From: Rugalucina vietnamica
Lineage: Eukaryota; Mollusca; Bivalvia; Lucinida; Lucinidae
Length of the DNA: 64,000 bases
Assembly (NCBI GenBank): GCA_964017185.1
Contig: OZ024877.1
Coordinates: 8,898,201-8,962,200 of the forward strand
Direction of reading: 5' to 3'
Numbering within the stretch: position 1 is the first letter of the stretch; each line of letters begins with the position of its first letter. This document shows positions 36,197 through 47,069 of this stretch, piece after piece. Both the position numbers and the translations under genes were made by a program. The notes beneath the pieces are model-generated. The model did no database searches, was not told the origin of the DNA, and saw only the letters and a program-made list of their open reading frames with translations.

Positions 36197-37699
36197 CAAA
36201 ATATGAGTATCTGTCATATCACTTTCGTCCGTTACTACACGATCACCTACATTAATATTTAAATTTGGACCATCATTACCACCTTTACGATTGGCTCCAA
36301 GTTCCTTAAAAAGTTTCCATATTGTTTTAGGGTCAGTTTGTCCGTCTTCAATCTTGGTTTGATATGATTCTTTTTTAGATTTTTCAATTAAACGTGATAC
36401 TGTATTTCTTAATATTTTATACATCTCAATGTTACCATTTATTTTATATTTATTTCGTTCTTTCATTGCATCTAATATTTCAGGCGTTAACCAATCAGGT
36501 TGGTGTTTCTTTTTTATTCTGTGACTTTTCACAGGAGCATGCTTATTGAGTGTTTCTAAAAATAGAGTATTCCAGACAGAGACCATATCATCTACTGTGT
36601 CAAAACTTTGAATCATTTCCCAAGGAACAAGACTTAAATCAATCAGAAAATTTGCTTCGTCAAAATTCTTAAAAGATCTGTAATTTATGACTTGGTGTGC
36701 ATTTTTACCAACGACGGAATAACATTTTCTATTACAAAAGACAGCATAATGATCACTTAAACAAAGTTTTTTCACATTAACACATTGAATATTCTCCTCA
36801 GAATTAGTATAGATATGATCGATTAGTGTTGCGGAATCTTTTGTTACACGTGTAGGTTCGCTAACAAGCTGTGATAGACCCAGAGAGGTCGTAAAATTGC
36901 CCCAATTCCTATCAATAATTTCATTTAACAAGTTTTTATTAAAATCGCCAAGAAGAAATAGTTCTTTATCTTCTTGGTTAATCACATCTATGAAATCCTC
37001 AAACCTATCATTAAAATCAACAGTTGCGTTGGGTGGTCTATACATATTACCAACCAAAAATGGCCTACTATTTGTTGATGAAATTTCTAACATTAAACAC
37101 GGAATATCATTTGTTTCTAAGTCTTCTCTTCGTCTGGCATTTATACTATTTCGTACATAAACAATTAAACCTCCGCCACCATTACTACAATTATCCTTAC
37201 GAAAAGGAGTTTGAAACCCATTAATTTGGAAAACACTGTTTAGTTTATGAGCCTTCAATTTCGTTTCACTTAGGCCAAAAACATGTAAATTATAGTTTTC
37301 TGGCGAGGTTAACAAAGCTTGTAGTTCAGAAAATTTTCCAAGTTTTTCGCCACAAATACCTTGGATATTAAGATGGCCCATATTTATCCCTTTACTGCAT
37401 AAATTCAAGTTAACAGGGTGGCAATGTTGATCATTAGTTGAATGTAATGAAACAGTGTGTACCGTGCAGGGACTGGATTGTTCATATACGATTGAGTGTA
37501 AACTTTGCTCATATTCTGTGATATTCGGTACAATAACATGATCGTACACACTGCTGTTCAATTCAGAAATACTCGATAGTTCACAGTCTTGACTTACTTT
37601 GACGATCCCTAAATTGTTTTCAGAACAAAAACACTGATGTAAATTACATGTAGTACACAAATGATTTAAAAGTTCAAACGGATTGGTATCATGTAACAA
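36176..37699 (-). pseudogene. LINE ORF2, 3'-truncated and frameshifted (right arm)
   Basis: Identical to the left-arm ORF2 up to VVTDESDMT. There a net 7-base deletion (near 36206) shifts the frame, adding a short foreign tail and a stop. A second deletion of 136 bp removes sequence between LKEP and GIDNIG. Beyond it the coding sequence resumes as GPKILKLSANVITPSI up to the palindrome centre, about 15 residues further into RT than the left copy. The endonuclease domain is complete. Confidence 0.85.
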
Positions 37700-37741
37700 A
37701 TTAAAATCGTTCTGTATATCAGTGGCTATTGTGCCAATGTC

Positions 37742-38632
37742 CTATTGCGTATGCCAGCATTCCTCTAAGATATGTCCTGGCATAGAACATCCGTAACATC
37801 GGCGCGTGTTGCCCCGTCGTTGTCCCTGGTAACCCTGGCGAGAACGTCTATATGTAGATCTGTTATGGTGATAATTGCCGGTACTGCCTTCCGGTCTAGA
37901 TGTTTTCTGGTACTTGGATTTAAACACGCAAAACCCGAAATCTTCTACGATAGGTACGTGTCTATTCCAGGCGTCCAACAGCCTCTTCGTACCAGAATAT
38001 GAAAGATGGATCCCGTCCTCAGTGAAATATCGGGTCGAGGGCAGCTGATTTTGCCCAAAGAACAAGTCATAGGAGCCATCAATACACTTCACTCGAAGTG
38101 CTTCCCAGTGGTCTACAACGCACGTGATCGAACGGTTAAAAGCCGAAACGTCGGTATCTCCTCGTGGTACAATTTTACTAATATATATGTTACAGTCCGT
38201 GTTTTTACTTCTGATTATACCGATGAGCTGATCATATTTATCCTCGAAAGATTTTGCATCCATGCCACGGGAACAGTCATTTCCTCCGATACAAATGATT
38301 ATATTTGCGAAAGAGTTCATATCATAAATGGATATCTCATTCAGCATGTCGTTAATAGACGCCCCGCTTCTCGAACAAATCTTAACATCCGTTTTCAATC
38401 CCCGACTGTTTATGCCTTTTAATATAGAGTCACCAATTAGTAACGTCCTGGATCTGTTCTGTCTGTTTCTGTTTAAAATACCATGTTGTTGCGCGCGCTG
38501 CCGTGGCTGTGGCTGGCTTCTATTCGTTACTCGCACCGGTACTGGCTGTGGCGTCGTCACGTGATGTGCTGGCTGTCTCGTTGTTGGTGTAGTCGGTTGG
38601 TGGACACCGCTACGGTTATCGGGGGTGAACAA
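37742..38632 (-). CDS. LINE ORF1: SGNH-hydrolase domain plus CCHC zinc knuckle (right arm)
   Basis: The 296-residue translation is identical to the left-arm ORF1, with the same GDSI, GGND, DGIH and CCHC motifs, the same missing ATG, and the same in-frame TAG before ORF2. Two copies without a single amino-acid difference mean very recent duplication, gene conversion, or an assembly problem. Confidence 0.85.
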   Translation of the reverse strand: MFTPDNRSGVHQPTTPTTRQPAHHVTTPQPVPVRVTNRSQPQPRQRAQQHGILNRNRQNRSRTLLIGDSILKGINSRGLKTDVKICSRSGASINDMLNEISIYDMNSFANIIICIGGNDCSRGMDAKSFEDKYDQLIGIIRSKNTDCNIYISKIVPRGDTDVSAFNRSITCVVDHWEALRVKCIDGSYDLFFGQNQLPSTRYFTEDGIHLSYSGTKRLLDAWNRHVPIVEDFGFCVFKSKYQKTSRPEGSTGNYHHNRSTYRRSRQGYQGQRRGNTRRCYGCSMPGHILEECWHTQ

Positions 38633-38912
38633 TGTTTTCGGAATTGTTTGAGAAGATGGAGTACTGGTTCCCGACTGGTCGTCATAACCTTCATCGATGT
38701 AGCAGGAGTTCAGAGCACGTTGATTGACTTCTATTAATGGCTGTTCTTTCGCTGGCGTGGAGGTCTGACCTTTCGCAACGTGTGCATACGTAGATTTCTG
38801 TGACTGTGGACGACAGTCTGTTACAGGTGATGGACGACAAATTCAAACATCAATGATTTTAATGGGTGTATTTTGTGTTTAGTGTAAGCAGATCTGTTAA
38901 GAAAACTTGTTA

Positions 38913-39362
38913 GAAAAGGTAAAGTTAGGCAATGAACAGACAATGACGCAATAAGAAAACAACTTCCCACTCCAAAACCGGGGTGGGAAAATAATAGATT
39001 GACAATTAGGTACTTATACTTACTATACTTACTTACCTTGATGGTTCATTGGAGAGGTAGATATTCACCACGAGGACCGAACAACAAACTAAATGTTGGG
39101 AACCACAGCAAAAGCTGAGGGCGAGGTAAGGATCCTGTAAAACTATTATAAGCCCGCCAGTAATTTTTACTGATCGTTCCAAGCGATACGTCTTTGGTGG
39201 TTCTAATTATTTTATGCTTTGGTATTGTATCGTATGTACGTTTTCGTGTTTTTAGTTAAGTTTGGGTAACTGAGTGGCCGTCTTTTAGGAAATATCTGCT
39301 CACTCGGCTTACGATATGTTTTCTTAGTAAAAGTACCTGACTGTTAATTCACTTTTTCCAAC
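38913..39362. mobile_element. Family X pieces inside the right arm (copy 9)
   Basis: Mirror image of 32731-33180. The outer edge stops at CACTTTTTCCAAC (39362), where it joins a different LINE fragment. Confidence 0.85.
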
Positions 39363-40985
39363 TTCAAATTGGTATAATTTGTTCCATGTTCTCTTTCCCA
39401 TTGCTTCTTCTACACTTTTATTTAATATATTGTACATGTCTTTGGTTCCCTTTCTGCTTTGAAGGTATATTTGTAAGTGATGAGGTATGATAGGATCCAT
39501 CAGTTTTTCTTTCATATTTGTTAATTTTAGTTTGTTTTGCCAAGCTTTTATTGCATTACACATACTTAGATATTGTTAATAATTAATTTTGATGTTCAAA
39601 CGATTTGAAGTCTCTTGGTATGTCATCAATTTACCGTCTTCCTTTGTAATGTCATTTATAAATCGTATTCCATTGTCAAAACATTTAGGAACGAATATAT
39701 GTTTATTAGCTATTTTGATATTTTCATTAAAGTAAATTGCATTTGACAAAAACTGTGTGTTATCTGTGGGTTGATTTTTAGTTATTACTTCTATGTGGGA
39801 TTTAAATACATCTTGCCAAAATATGTATATTTTTCATTTCTTTGATGCAAAATTCCATGCCACAGCTAAGCAGCTTGTCTACATTTATATATAATCCCAG
39901 TAGTTTGGTCCATTTATGATTATCGGTAATTAATCTTCTGATCCAAGTTAATTTAAGTGAAGTTATGAAAGCATCCAAATTTATCATTTTTAGACCGCCC
40001 TGAATATATTCTTGACAGAGTACATTTCTCTTGATTCTGTCTGTACCATTCCAAATAAAATTATAGAATGTTTTATTGAGTTCCTTTACTATTTTATCAG
40101 GTGGATTTGGTAATGATATGAATAAGTGGTTAAGCATTGGTATAAGTAGTGTTTTTATGACTGTATTTTTGCCAATTGGAGTTAAGTGTCTGCGTTGCCA
40201 GTTTTGAATTTTAATTTTTAGCTTGTCCAGTATATCTTAATGATTATCATTTTGTTCAAGTCTGTATCAAATTGAACACCTAATAGTTTAAATCTGTTAA
40301 CTTCCCACTTAAGTTTCCATTTTGTTTTAATTGAGTCTTGTGAGTACTTTTTGGATCATATCCATATGACCTGAGTTTTTGAAAAAATAACCTTAAGTCC
40401 GGATATATTTTAAAAAAAATTCATTTTCCCTAAGTGTTTCATTTAGTGATGATTCAGAACCATCTAACATAACTGTAGTGTCATCAGCATATTGAGCTAG
40501 TAAGAATTCTAAGTTACCAAGTTTAATCCCTTTAATCTTTCTATTTTCTTTAAAAGTAGAGCTAGAATCTCAGCTTAGAGGATAAAAATGTACGGGGATA
40601 TGGGGTCACCTTGTTTACAGCCGCATTCTACGTTGATTCGGTCAGAAAAATTACTACCCTGATTTACTTGCAGTGATGAGTTATGAGTGATGTATAATGT
40701 TGATATCCAATGATTTATTGAAGGTCCAAAATTAAAAAATGTTAAGCTTTTATGTATAAATGACCATGATAATGTATCAAATGCTTTTTCAAAATCTATT
40801 AGCAAAAGTAGTCCTGGAATATTTTGCTCTTCAGCCAGTTGCATTACATCATATATAGTTCTGGTGTTTTCACCAATGAAGCGTCCTGCTAGAAATCCTG
40901 ACTGGTCCTCATTTATTAATTTAGGAAGCAGTGTTTATATTCTATTTGCTATTGCTGCAGATGCTAGTTTGTACACAGTATTTAA
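39363..40985 (-). pseudogene. Tx1/L1-like LINE fragment: RT palm to C-terminal region
   Basis: Read on the minus strand, the pieces fall in the right order. 40844-40575 contains LLLLIDFEKAFDTLSW (RT motif A with its Asp) and GCKQGDPISPYIFIL (motif B). The intervening sequence includes a remnant of the FADD region (QYADDTTVM-like, near 40495). 40137-39802 carries the post-RT segment NKTFYNFIWNGTDRIKRNVL. 39563-39370 has the C-terminal part up to WNKLYQFEV. Multiple stops and frameshifts make it a dead copy. The 5' side is cut at 40985 by a family X fragment and the 3' side by the palindrome. Clade assignment follows general pattern similarity only. Confidence 0.75.
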
Positions 40986-41349
40986 GAGACAAATTTACCT
41001 AAACTTAACTAAAATATGATAACATACATAAGGCGCCAACAGCTCAAAAAAATTAAAAACCAAGACATAAAACAATAAAAACCACAACAGAAGTATCGCC
41101 TTGGAACGATCAGTAATATAAAATTACTGGCGGGCTTAAACCGGTTTTACTGGATCCTAACCTCACCCTCAGCTTCTGCAGTGGTTCATAACATTTAGTA
41201 AGTTGTTCGGTCCTCGTAGTGAATCTCTAACTAGTCAATGAATCATCATTGGCAAACAAATAAATCATGATAAATTCCATGATGAATCAAAAACGAGGAC
41301 TTACAGAATGAGTAAGCTGCCCGACGATGGAGATCCCTGGGCGCCCAAT
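40986..41349 (-). mobile_element. Family X retroelement fragment (copy 10)
   Basis: Begins inside the family at TTACCTAAACTTAACTAAAA, not at the fixed end, and runs through CATACATAAGGCGCCAAC, GGCGGGCTTAAACCGGTTTT and CCGACGATGGAGATCCCTGG to GCGCCCAATAACTTACTAAT. The fixed 3' end has been lost at the LINE junction. Confidence 0.8.
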
Positions 41350-42119
41350 AACTTACTAATACTGCGTTTACACTATGTTCCCGGCGACCCCGGCATTCCC
41401 GTTCGCTAGAAACGTATCGTGCCGTGGAGTTCTGGTAATACATTTCTCTGACTTTCAAGATCTATTACATTTTGTTACGTTTTCTTACGTTGTATTACGA
41501 CATCCGTAACAAGCCGTGGTAATGATAAGCCGGTGTGTCACGGAGGCGCTAAGGTACGTTACGGTTATCCACGATCTATCACGATTATTAGCACGTTCTA
41601 TTACGGCCTGTTACGTTCTGTTGCGGTCAGTTGCATTTTGACCAAGGCGTAACACGTTTTTTTCGGTCTGTCAAGGTCAGCTACGGACGAAACGTAGACA
41701 CCATACAATATAAAGCACATTTTTTTCTTTTGTATACGAATAAGTCCTTTGAAATAATAACAATCGCGCTCCTCAACAACCGACTGCAGAGTTGATTAAA
41801 AAGTTCGGGATTGTAATTCTTCTTCAATTGCATAGTACAGCGTATGGTCTGTCTTGTTCACTATAGTGACTGCTCCAATATGAATGAACTTGTTCCCATG
41901 GTATGCCATTTTATATCTATAAACTTCACGCGCCGCGGTAACCGTATCAGAACGTGCCATACGTAGTAGAACGGGGTGAACACCGTCAAAGACCGTAACG
42001 CACCGTAACTTAACGCAAAAAAACGTGTTGAGTATTCCGTAGGAAACGGGACGAGACGTGAGACGACCGTGATCAAACGCAACAGAACGTGGAAGATCCG
42101 TAGCTTGCCGGGCTATTCA
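41350..42119. repeat. Region dense in CGTTACG/CGTAACG words
   Basis: Two clusters (about 41460-41700 and 41930-42110) contain more than twenty variants of TACGTT, CGTAAC and ACGTTACG in both orientations, separated by an AT-rich middle. The layout, motif-rich ends around an ordinary core, is like the subterminal repeats of a non-autonomous DNA transposon. Clear terminal inverted repeats or target duplications were not found, so the boundaries are approximate. Confidence 0.45.
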
Positions 42120-42262
42120 CTAGCTTCCCGTTTCACTACGGAAAGAAAAAATCATTCCTTCCAATCCAATAAGTTTCTTAAATTTGTAAACCAATTCGTC
42201 ATAAAATTCTGGTTCCGAAAGGCCCTCACTTAAAAGGGTCTTTAGCCAAACATTAAATGAGC
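42120..42262 (-). pseudogene. Family X coding fragment
   Basis: On the minus strand this encodes KTLLSEGLSEPEFYDELV and YKFKKLIG, closely matching the coding part of family X at 53440-53530. It is cut off on one side by the 4-kb TIR element at 42257. The protein family is not recognised. Confidence 0.7.
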
Positions 42263-43831
42263 CTGTCCGTGAGAAAAGGTACAAGTTGGCACAAATCCTC
42301 ATTTTCTGGAAAATTCAATTCAAAAGATTTCATGTCATTTATTGGTCATATATTTATCAAAACTACCTTTCAGCCATTGAGATTAATTTGCATTGATGCA
42401 GATAATGTTCAGCATATCAATCTGAGTGAGATAAGGTCTGTTACTAATAGTAACACAAGATCATTTGCGTTACCATGGCAACCAGTAGCACAATTTTAGA
42501 AGTGAAATCACAAATAATAAACTATGATATCTATACTTGTACTTAAAGTATTTTCTTAGAAATTGTATCAAATGAAAGGTTAGTGAATGCCTTTTATTAT
42601 TTTGATAGTAACTTTGAATTAGCTCATTTGCATATTCATGAATATTCATCAATAATTCATTTTTTATTCCACTTTTTTCATATTATTTTGACTTTAGACT
42701 TGAATCAAATGTCAAATACCAGCTATAAATACTTTAGAACATGGTCCATTGCAAAATACAAGAAAATCAAGATAGGTAACATACCATGTTTAAGGAATTA
42801 TGTTTCCATGGTAACCAGTATTTCAAAGACAAGAAATGACATAGCAAATAATTACTCAACCATAACTTACGTAATACTCAACTTCCATTAGCCAAACTGG
42901 TGTCAGATTTAAGAAAATAAATTTTTGTATGTCATTATGTCACCATAAACAAATAAACTCACTTGCATAATCATGAATATTCATTGCAACATATCACTTT
43001 TACCATTTTTAGCCATAAAGTGAACGTAAATATAAGAAAAAATGCAAGTCATAACAAAACGTTGTAGGTAATCATCCAAATACCTAAGATTTAAAAGTTG
43101 CTTATGATGCAAAACAAGAGTAAGTATAAATATTTCTGTAAGCAGTGTTAAAGCATTTCTGTTTCCATGGCAACCATTTTTTTCATAAAACATGCAAACG
43201 ATACAAACGGCTATTTGCTGTTGTCATTTTTTTACTTTGTATTTAAATTAGACACAATATCAAATTTTAAGGAGTTTTTTTTTCATTGGATTATCCAATT
43301 AAGTAAGTAAGTGAACTTACGGCTTCCTGAATTTTCAAAATATATGTATAAATAAAACATCATCCTTATCTCTGAGTATTTTATGCTGTTATGTGTGCAA
43401 GAGAGTATGTAAATGAAAAATTAAAACAAGACTTCAAACTCCCACAAGACAAATTTGTATAAATCATTCACAACGTCCGGGAAAGTTATTACCGTGTTGG
43501 GGCAATACAGTAAAATATTCAAATTACAGAGAAATGCATGTAGGGACATACTTGGCCATAATTATAGGTAGATGACATTCACGAAGCTATAAAATTTTGA
43601 AAATCATTCCCAGAGGGGCATGGCAACCATGTCTGTAACTGATACCTTTTCACATCAGATTGTGACATGATGTGTTTTATAAATGAGCTGATAAAAGCAA
43701 TAATAATAATTATAATACATATTGATCAAAGCAAGACAGTTAGTACCAACATAAGACCTAGCTGATCCTGATCCTGATCAATATACATGTCTGTTGATAC
43801 ACAAACCTAACAATGATTTGCAAACATTCAG

Positions 43832-43841
43832 AAAAAAAAAA

Positions 43842-43896
<55 letters not shown>

Positions 43897-43909
43897 CACA
43901 AAAAAAAAA

Positions 43910-43948
<39 letters not shown>
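43832..43948. repeat. A-rich low-complexity tract with (CA)n
   Basis: A compound tract of A-runs and a (CA)n segment. Open frames across it are poly-Lys or poly-Phe and not genes. Confidence 0.95.
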
Positions 43949-43949
<1 letters not shown>

Positions 43950-44270
43950 ATGCTTTACAGGTTCATCAAATTTCCATATTTGCGTTTGCTGTCCTTTTTG
44001 CTTTTGAAAACAGACATTGGTTATCTCGAAGTTTTGACATTTTCTTGGCAACCGTAAGCCACACCCTTCTGAGTATCATGTTGTATGCAAGGCAAAGAAC
44101 TGGACTTGTCAATCTTAATTTCACTGAAAGAAATGTTTTAGTCAATAAGACGAAATATGCAATTGTATAAGTGTTGCGAAACGTTTATGTTTAAGTCATG
44201 TACTAAACATTAAGTGACTATTGTTCAATGTTGTTACATGAAAATGTACATACATGTTAGCTGAAAACAG

Positions 44271-44592
44271 CACAGCGATTCAACACCAAAACATAAGACA
44301 ATTAGAACAACAAAAGAAGCATCGCCATGGAACGATCAGTAATATAAAATAGTAGGGGGGGGGGCTTAAACCAGTTTCACAGGCACCTAACCTCACCCTC
44401 ATCCTCTGCAATGGTTCACAACATTTAGTTACTTGTTCAGTCCTCGTGGTGTATCGCTAATAGCCAATGAATCATCAAGGACAAACAAATAAATTATGAT
44501 AATCACCATGATGATGAATCAAAAACGAGGACTCACAGATACAATAAGCAGACCAGCGATGGAGATCTCTGGGTGCCAAACAACGTCACTGA
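44271..44592 (-). mobile_element. Family X retroelement fragment (copy 11)
   Basis: Starts within the family at CAACACCAAAACATAAGACA and continues through AACGATCAGTAATATAAAAT, CCTCACCCTCATCCTCTGCA and AGCGATGGAGATCTCTGGGT to GCCAAACAACGTCACTG. It is inserted within the 4-kb TIR element. Confidence 0.75.
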
Positions 44593-45649
44593 AAATCTGA
44601 AGTTGCATTTTAATTTGACAATTTTAGTACACATTTACACATTAAAAATTATCAATTATTCGCCTGTATATGCAAGAGCACAGAGCATTAAGAAGTATAC
44701 CAAGCATGCAAAAAAGCAACACAAGTGATATTGGCTTTGTGAAACACCTTCCCTTTAGATTCTGGCGCGCATTAGAAACACAACGAAATATAGTGCATAT
44801 AAGCCATATATGTTTGAATTATATTTCTAACAAATTTACACCACAAGCAAAGAATGAGTGTCACGTAATACAAGCACCAAAAAGTGCAAATTTGCTTGGA
44901 GTTAATGTTCAGATTATATGTCTTGCTGACTTAAGCTACCAGAGTTCTGTATATTGATAATGAAAACCCTAGCCTATTTCTGAGGTCAAGTTATCTATCT
45001 ATTTTTGGGAGATTATCAACCTTGGGATCAAAAGTCAAACAAAGTTATAGCCCGCTAGCCCGACATGGGTGATCTTTAAGAAGCACCTCGCCTTAAACAT
45101 TGATTGCCATGGTAATGATGAGATGATGATAAAACTGAGATGCTTTCAACAATAATGATAAAAATGATTTTGGCCACAAACCTCTATTAATTCAGTATGA
45201 CAAATGTACTTCTAGTGCGTTTTGCATGGTCATATAATCTTTTCGTTACTATTTACATTTTAACATTGAGATTTGTGTAACTTCTTATATACATGTACTT
45301 AAAAACTTAAATGGATATATGAATATTCAAATGAGCTCATCTACATATCTGTATTTGCATACCTTGATTTTTGAGAGCATTATTAGCTTAAGTTTGGCAT
45401 CAGTCTTGTTACTAAAACTAAGGGTGCTTTGAAACTAGATTAGACTGTGGTACATTAACAGCTTTCATTAGATTTTCTTTTGAATAATGACAATCTAAGG
45501 TTACCATGGCGACAGTCAGATAAAAAACCTATAAGTTAACCTTGTTGGCGTTGTTGCCTTCTTACTTGAATAGTGCCACCATTAGCACCATGCATGCAGA
45601 TAAAATAAACACAAAAATGTGTGCTCATGTGATCCAAGTGTGATGTCAC

Positions 45650-45697
45650 TTGTCAGAAAAACTGAGTTCGTCATTTGTCAGAAAAACTGAGTTCGGA
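45650..45697 (+). repeat. Short tandem duplication
   Basis: TTGTCAGAAAAACTGAGTTC occurs twice in a row with a few bases between the copies. Confidence 0.85.
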
Positions 45698-46312
45698 AAA
45701 TGATTTTAATGAATATTTATGACATTACATTTATGAATATTCAAGTGAGCATATTTGCATAAACAGAAATATCAACTGTGACAGTGTTGATGCTTGTGCA
45801 AATCACTTTAATTCAATTCAAACGATGCTTCAGTATTGAACAGACACATAGATACAAATTTTATACCAAAACTCATACCAATTTCCCAAAATTAACCATT
45901 GTTGCCATGGAAACGATACGATTTTAAATGAAATTATCAAATATTTCACTAGCTTATTGGTGCCAGCACCCACCTTGACAATCATAATACATCATTTATA
46001 GTTTCATCGATGTCACTGACACCTGAAACGTACTGTTTTAGAGTATTCTTTAAAATCTGATAAAATAGCGTAAAAACGTCACCATGGTGATCTCGTTTGA
46101 TGACGTCATTTACTAGTTATATTGAAAATGTGGCTATAAAATTACCTAAAATTTAATCTTATGATATTTAACTACTGTTTTATGCAAAAAACTAAATTTT
46201 AAATTTTTTGACCAACTTGTACTTTTTCCCATGGACAGGCTCAAATTTGGGACTTCAACATATTTCTTTTGCATTTTAACCGTAGAAGATACCTACATGT
46301 ATTTATCACACT

Positions 46313-46790
46313 ACGTTAGAGTACAGGTGTCATTATCCGTGTTATTGCTGTCGGTGCTAATTCAGCACACAAGACCGTTGCATCCGTCTGGCAAGACAAA
46401 CGCATAATTTAAAACACAGACGCCGTTACATCATCTAAATTGCTTTTGGACCCAATTTGTTGAAATGAAATGACTTTAGATAAGATTTGTTTGGTATAAC
46501 TATTAGGCTACATTAGAGTACTTTCGTACAATTTCATGGATTATGATTACCGTCGGTGTTGATTCAGCATATAAGACATTGCATGCATCTGAAAAAGAAA
46601 AAAATATATTATTTCTAACACAGACGCCGTTACATCATCTAAATTGCTTTTGGACCCAAATTGTCGAAATGGAATGCCTTTATAAAATGTCAGATTCCTA
46701 ATATGGTGCACAAATTCAAATTGGAGTGGTTAGATTATCACAGCATGCATGCTTTATGGCTTTGTAAGTGCATCAGGTTGTCTGAGGGAA
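46313..46790 (+). repeat. Two tandem copies of a dispersed repeat (family T)
   Basis: 46313-46475 and 46504-46790 both contain GTCGGTG.T.ATTCAGCA, then CACAGACGCCGTTACATCAT and CTAAATTGCTTTTGGACCCA. The second copy continues with CAGATTCCTAATATGGTGCA and CAGGTTGTCTGAGG. A third copy, closest to the second, is at 58704-58965. The nature of the element is unknown and no ORF is apparent. Confidence 0.8.
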
Positions 46791-46965
46791 AAGGCAAGAT
46801 GACTTTTCTGTATTAATTGAATAAATCTATAAATCTTCATCACACTCATTTAAAATATCGAATGTTGACACATCGCTTATAAATGTCGTTATAATGCGGA
46901 TGTGTAGAACAATAGGATGTTGTATAATTTGTGCATACTTATCGAAGGTCATGCTATTATTATCA

Positions 46966-46984
46966 CTAGTAGTAGTAGTATTTA

Positions 46985-47020
<36 letters not shown>

Positions 47021-47045
47021 AAGTTGTTGTTGTTGTGGTAGTAGT
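46966..47045. repeat. (GTA)n microsatellite
   Basis: About 60 bp of AGT/GTA repeats grading into GTTGTTGTTG and GTAGTAGTGG. It lies directly upstream of the retroposon at 47082. Confidence 0.95.
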
Positions 47046-47069
47046 GGTATATAAAGGGTTATAAATAAA

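Larger units (their letters stand above)
32731..39362. repeat. 6.6-kb inverted repeat (palindrome) of a CR1-like LINE
   Basis: The left arm is 32731-36096 and the right arm is 36140-39362 (reverse complement), with a 43-base spacer. Positions pair with a constant sum of 72093 across the outer 3.1 kb, and every stretch I compared was identical. The right arm lacks 143 bp near the centre, in two gaps of 7 and 136 bp. The two arms end at the same outer base (GTTGG) but have unrelated flanks. The spacer is not foreign: read on the minus strand it continues the RT coding of the right copy (ILKLSANVITPSI). The arms meet tail to tail within RT at shared GGACCAAAAAT. Neither copy has the catalytic RT or a 3' UTR. 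Confidence 0.95.
42257..46240. mobile_element. 4-kb TIR element made of degenerate tandem units
   Basis: The left end GAGCCTGTCCGTGAGAAAAG matches the complement of the right end, GAGCCTGTCCATGGGAAAAA; both continue with GTACAAGTTGG. Inside, a CCATGGCAACC-like word recurs near 42472, 42805, 43163, 43614, 44043, 45105, 45501, 45902 and 46080. A second word, ATGAATATTCA, recurs near 42637, 42974, 45320 and 45735. Apart from the nested family X copy the spacing is about 330-450 bp, suggesting a decayed tandem array of units of that size. No ORF with homology. It is nested with A-rich microsatellites at 43832-43948 and family X at 44271-44592. Confidence 0.6.

Noticed and set aside
32731-39362. 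Dismissing the palindrome as a pure chimeric-read artefact
   Set aside because: The arms stop together at a defined point with different flanks, and they differ by two deletions at the centre, which a simple fold-back read would not show. An assembly error is still possible and is noted in the finding.
43758-44057. Poly-Lys/Poly-Phe open frames
   Set aside because: They run through homopolymer tracts. The same reasoning applies to frames at 443-770, 13161-13498 and 13980-14222.
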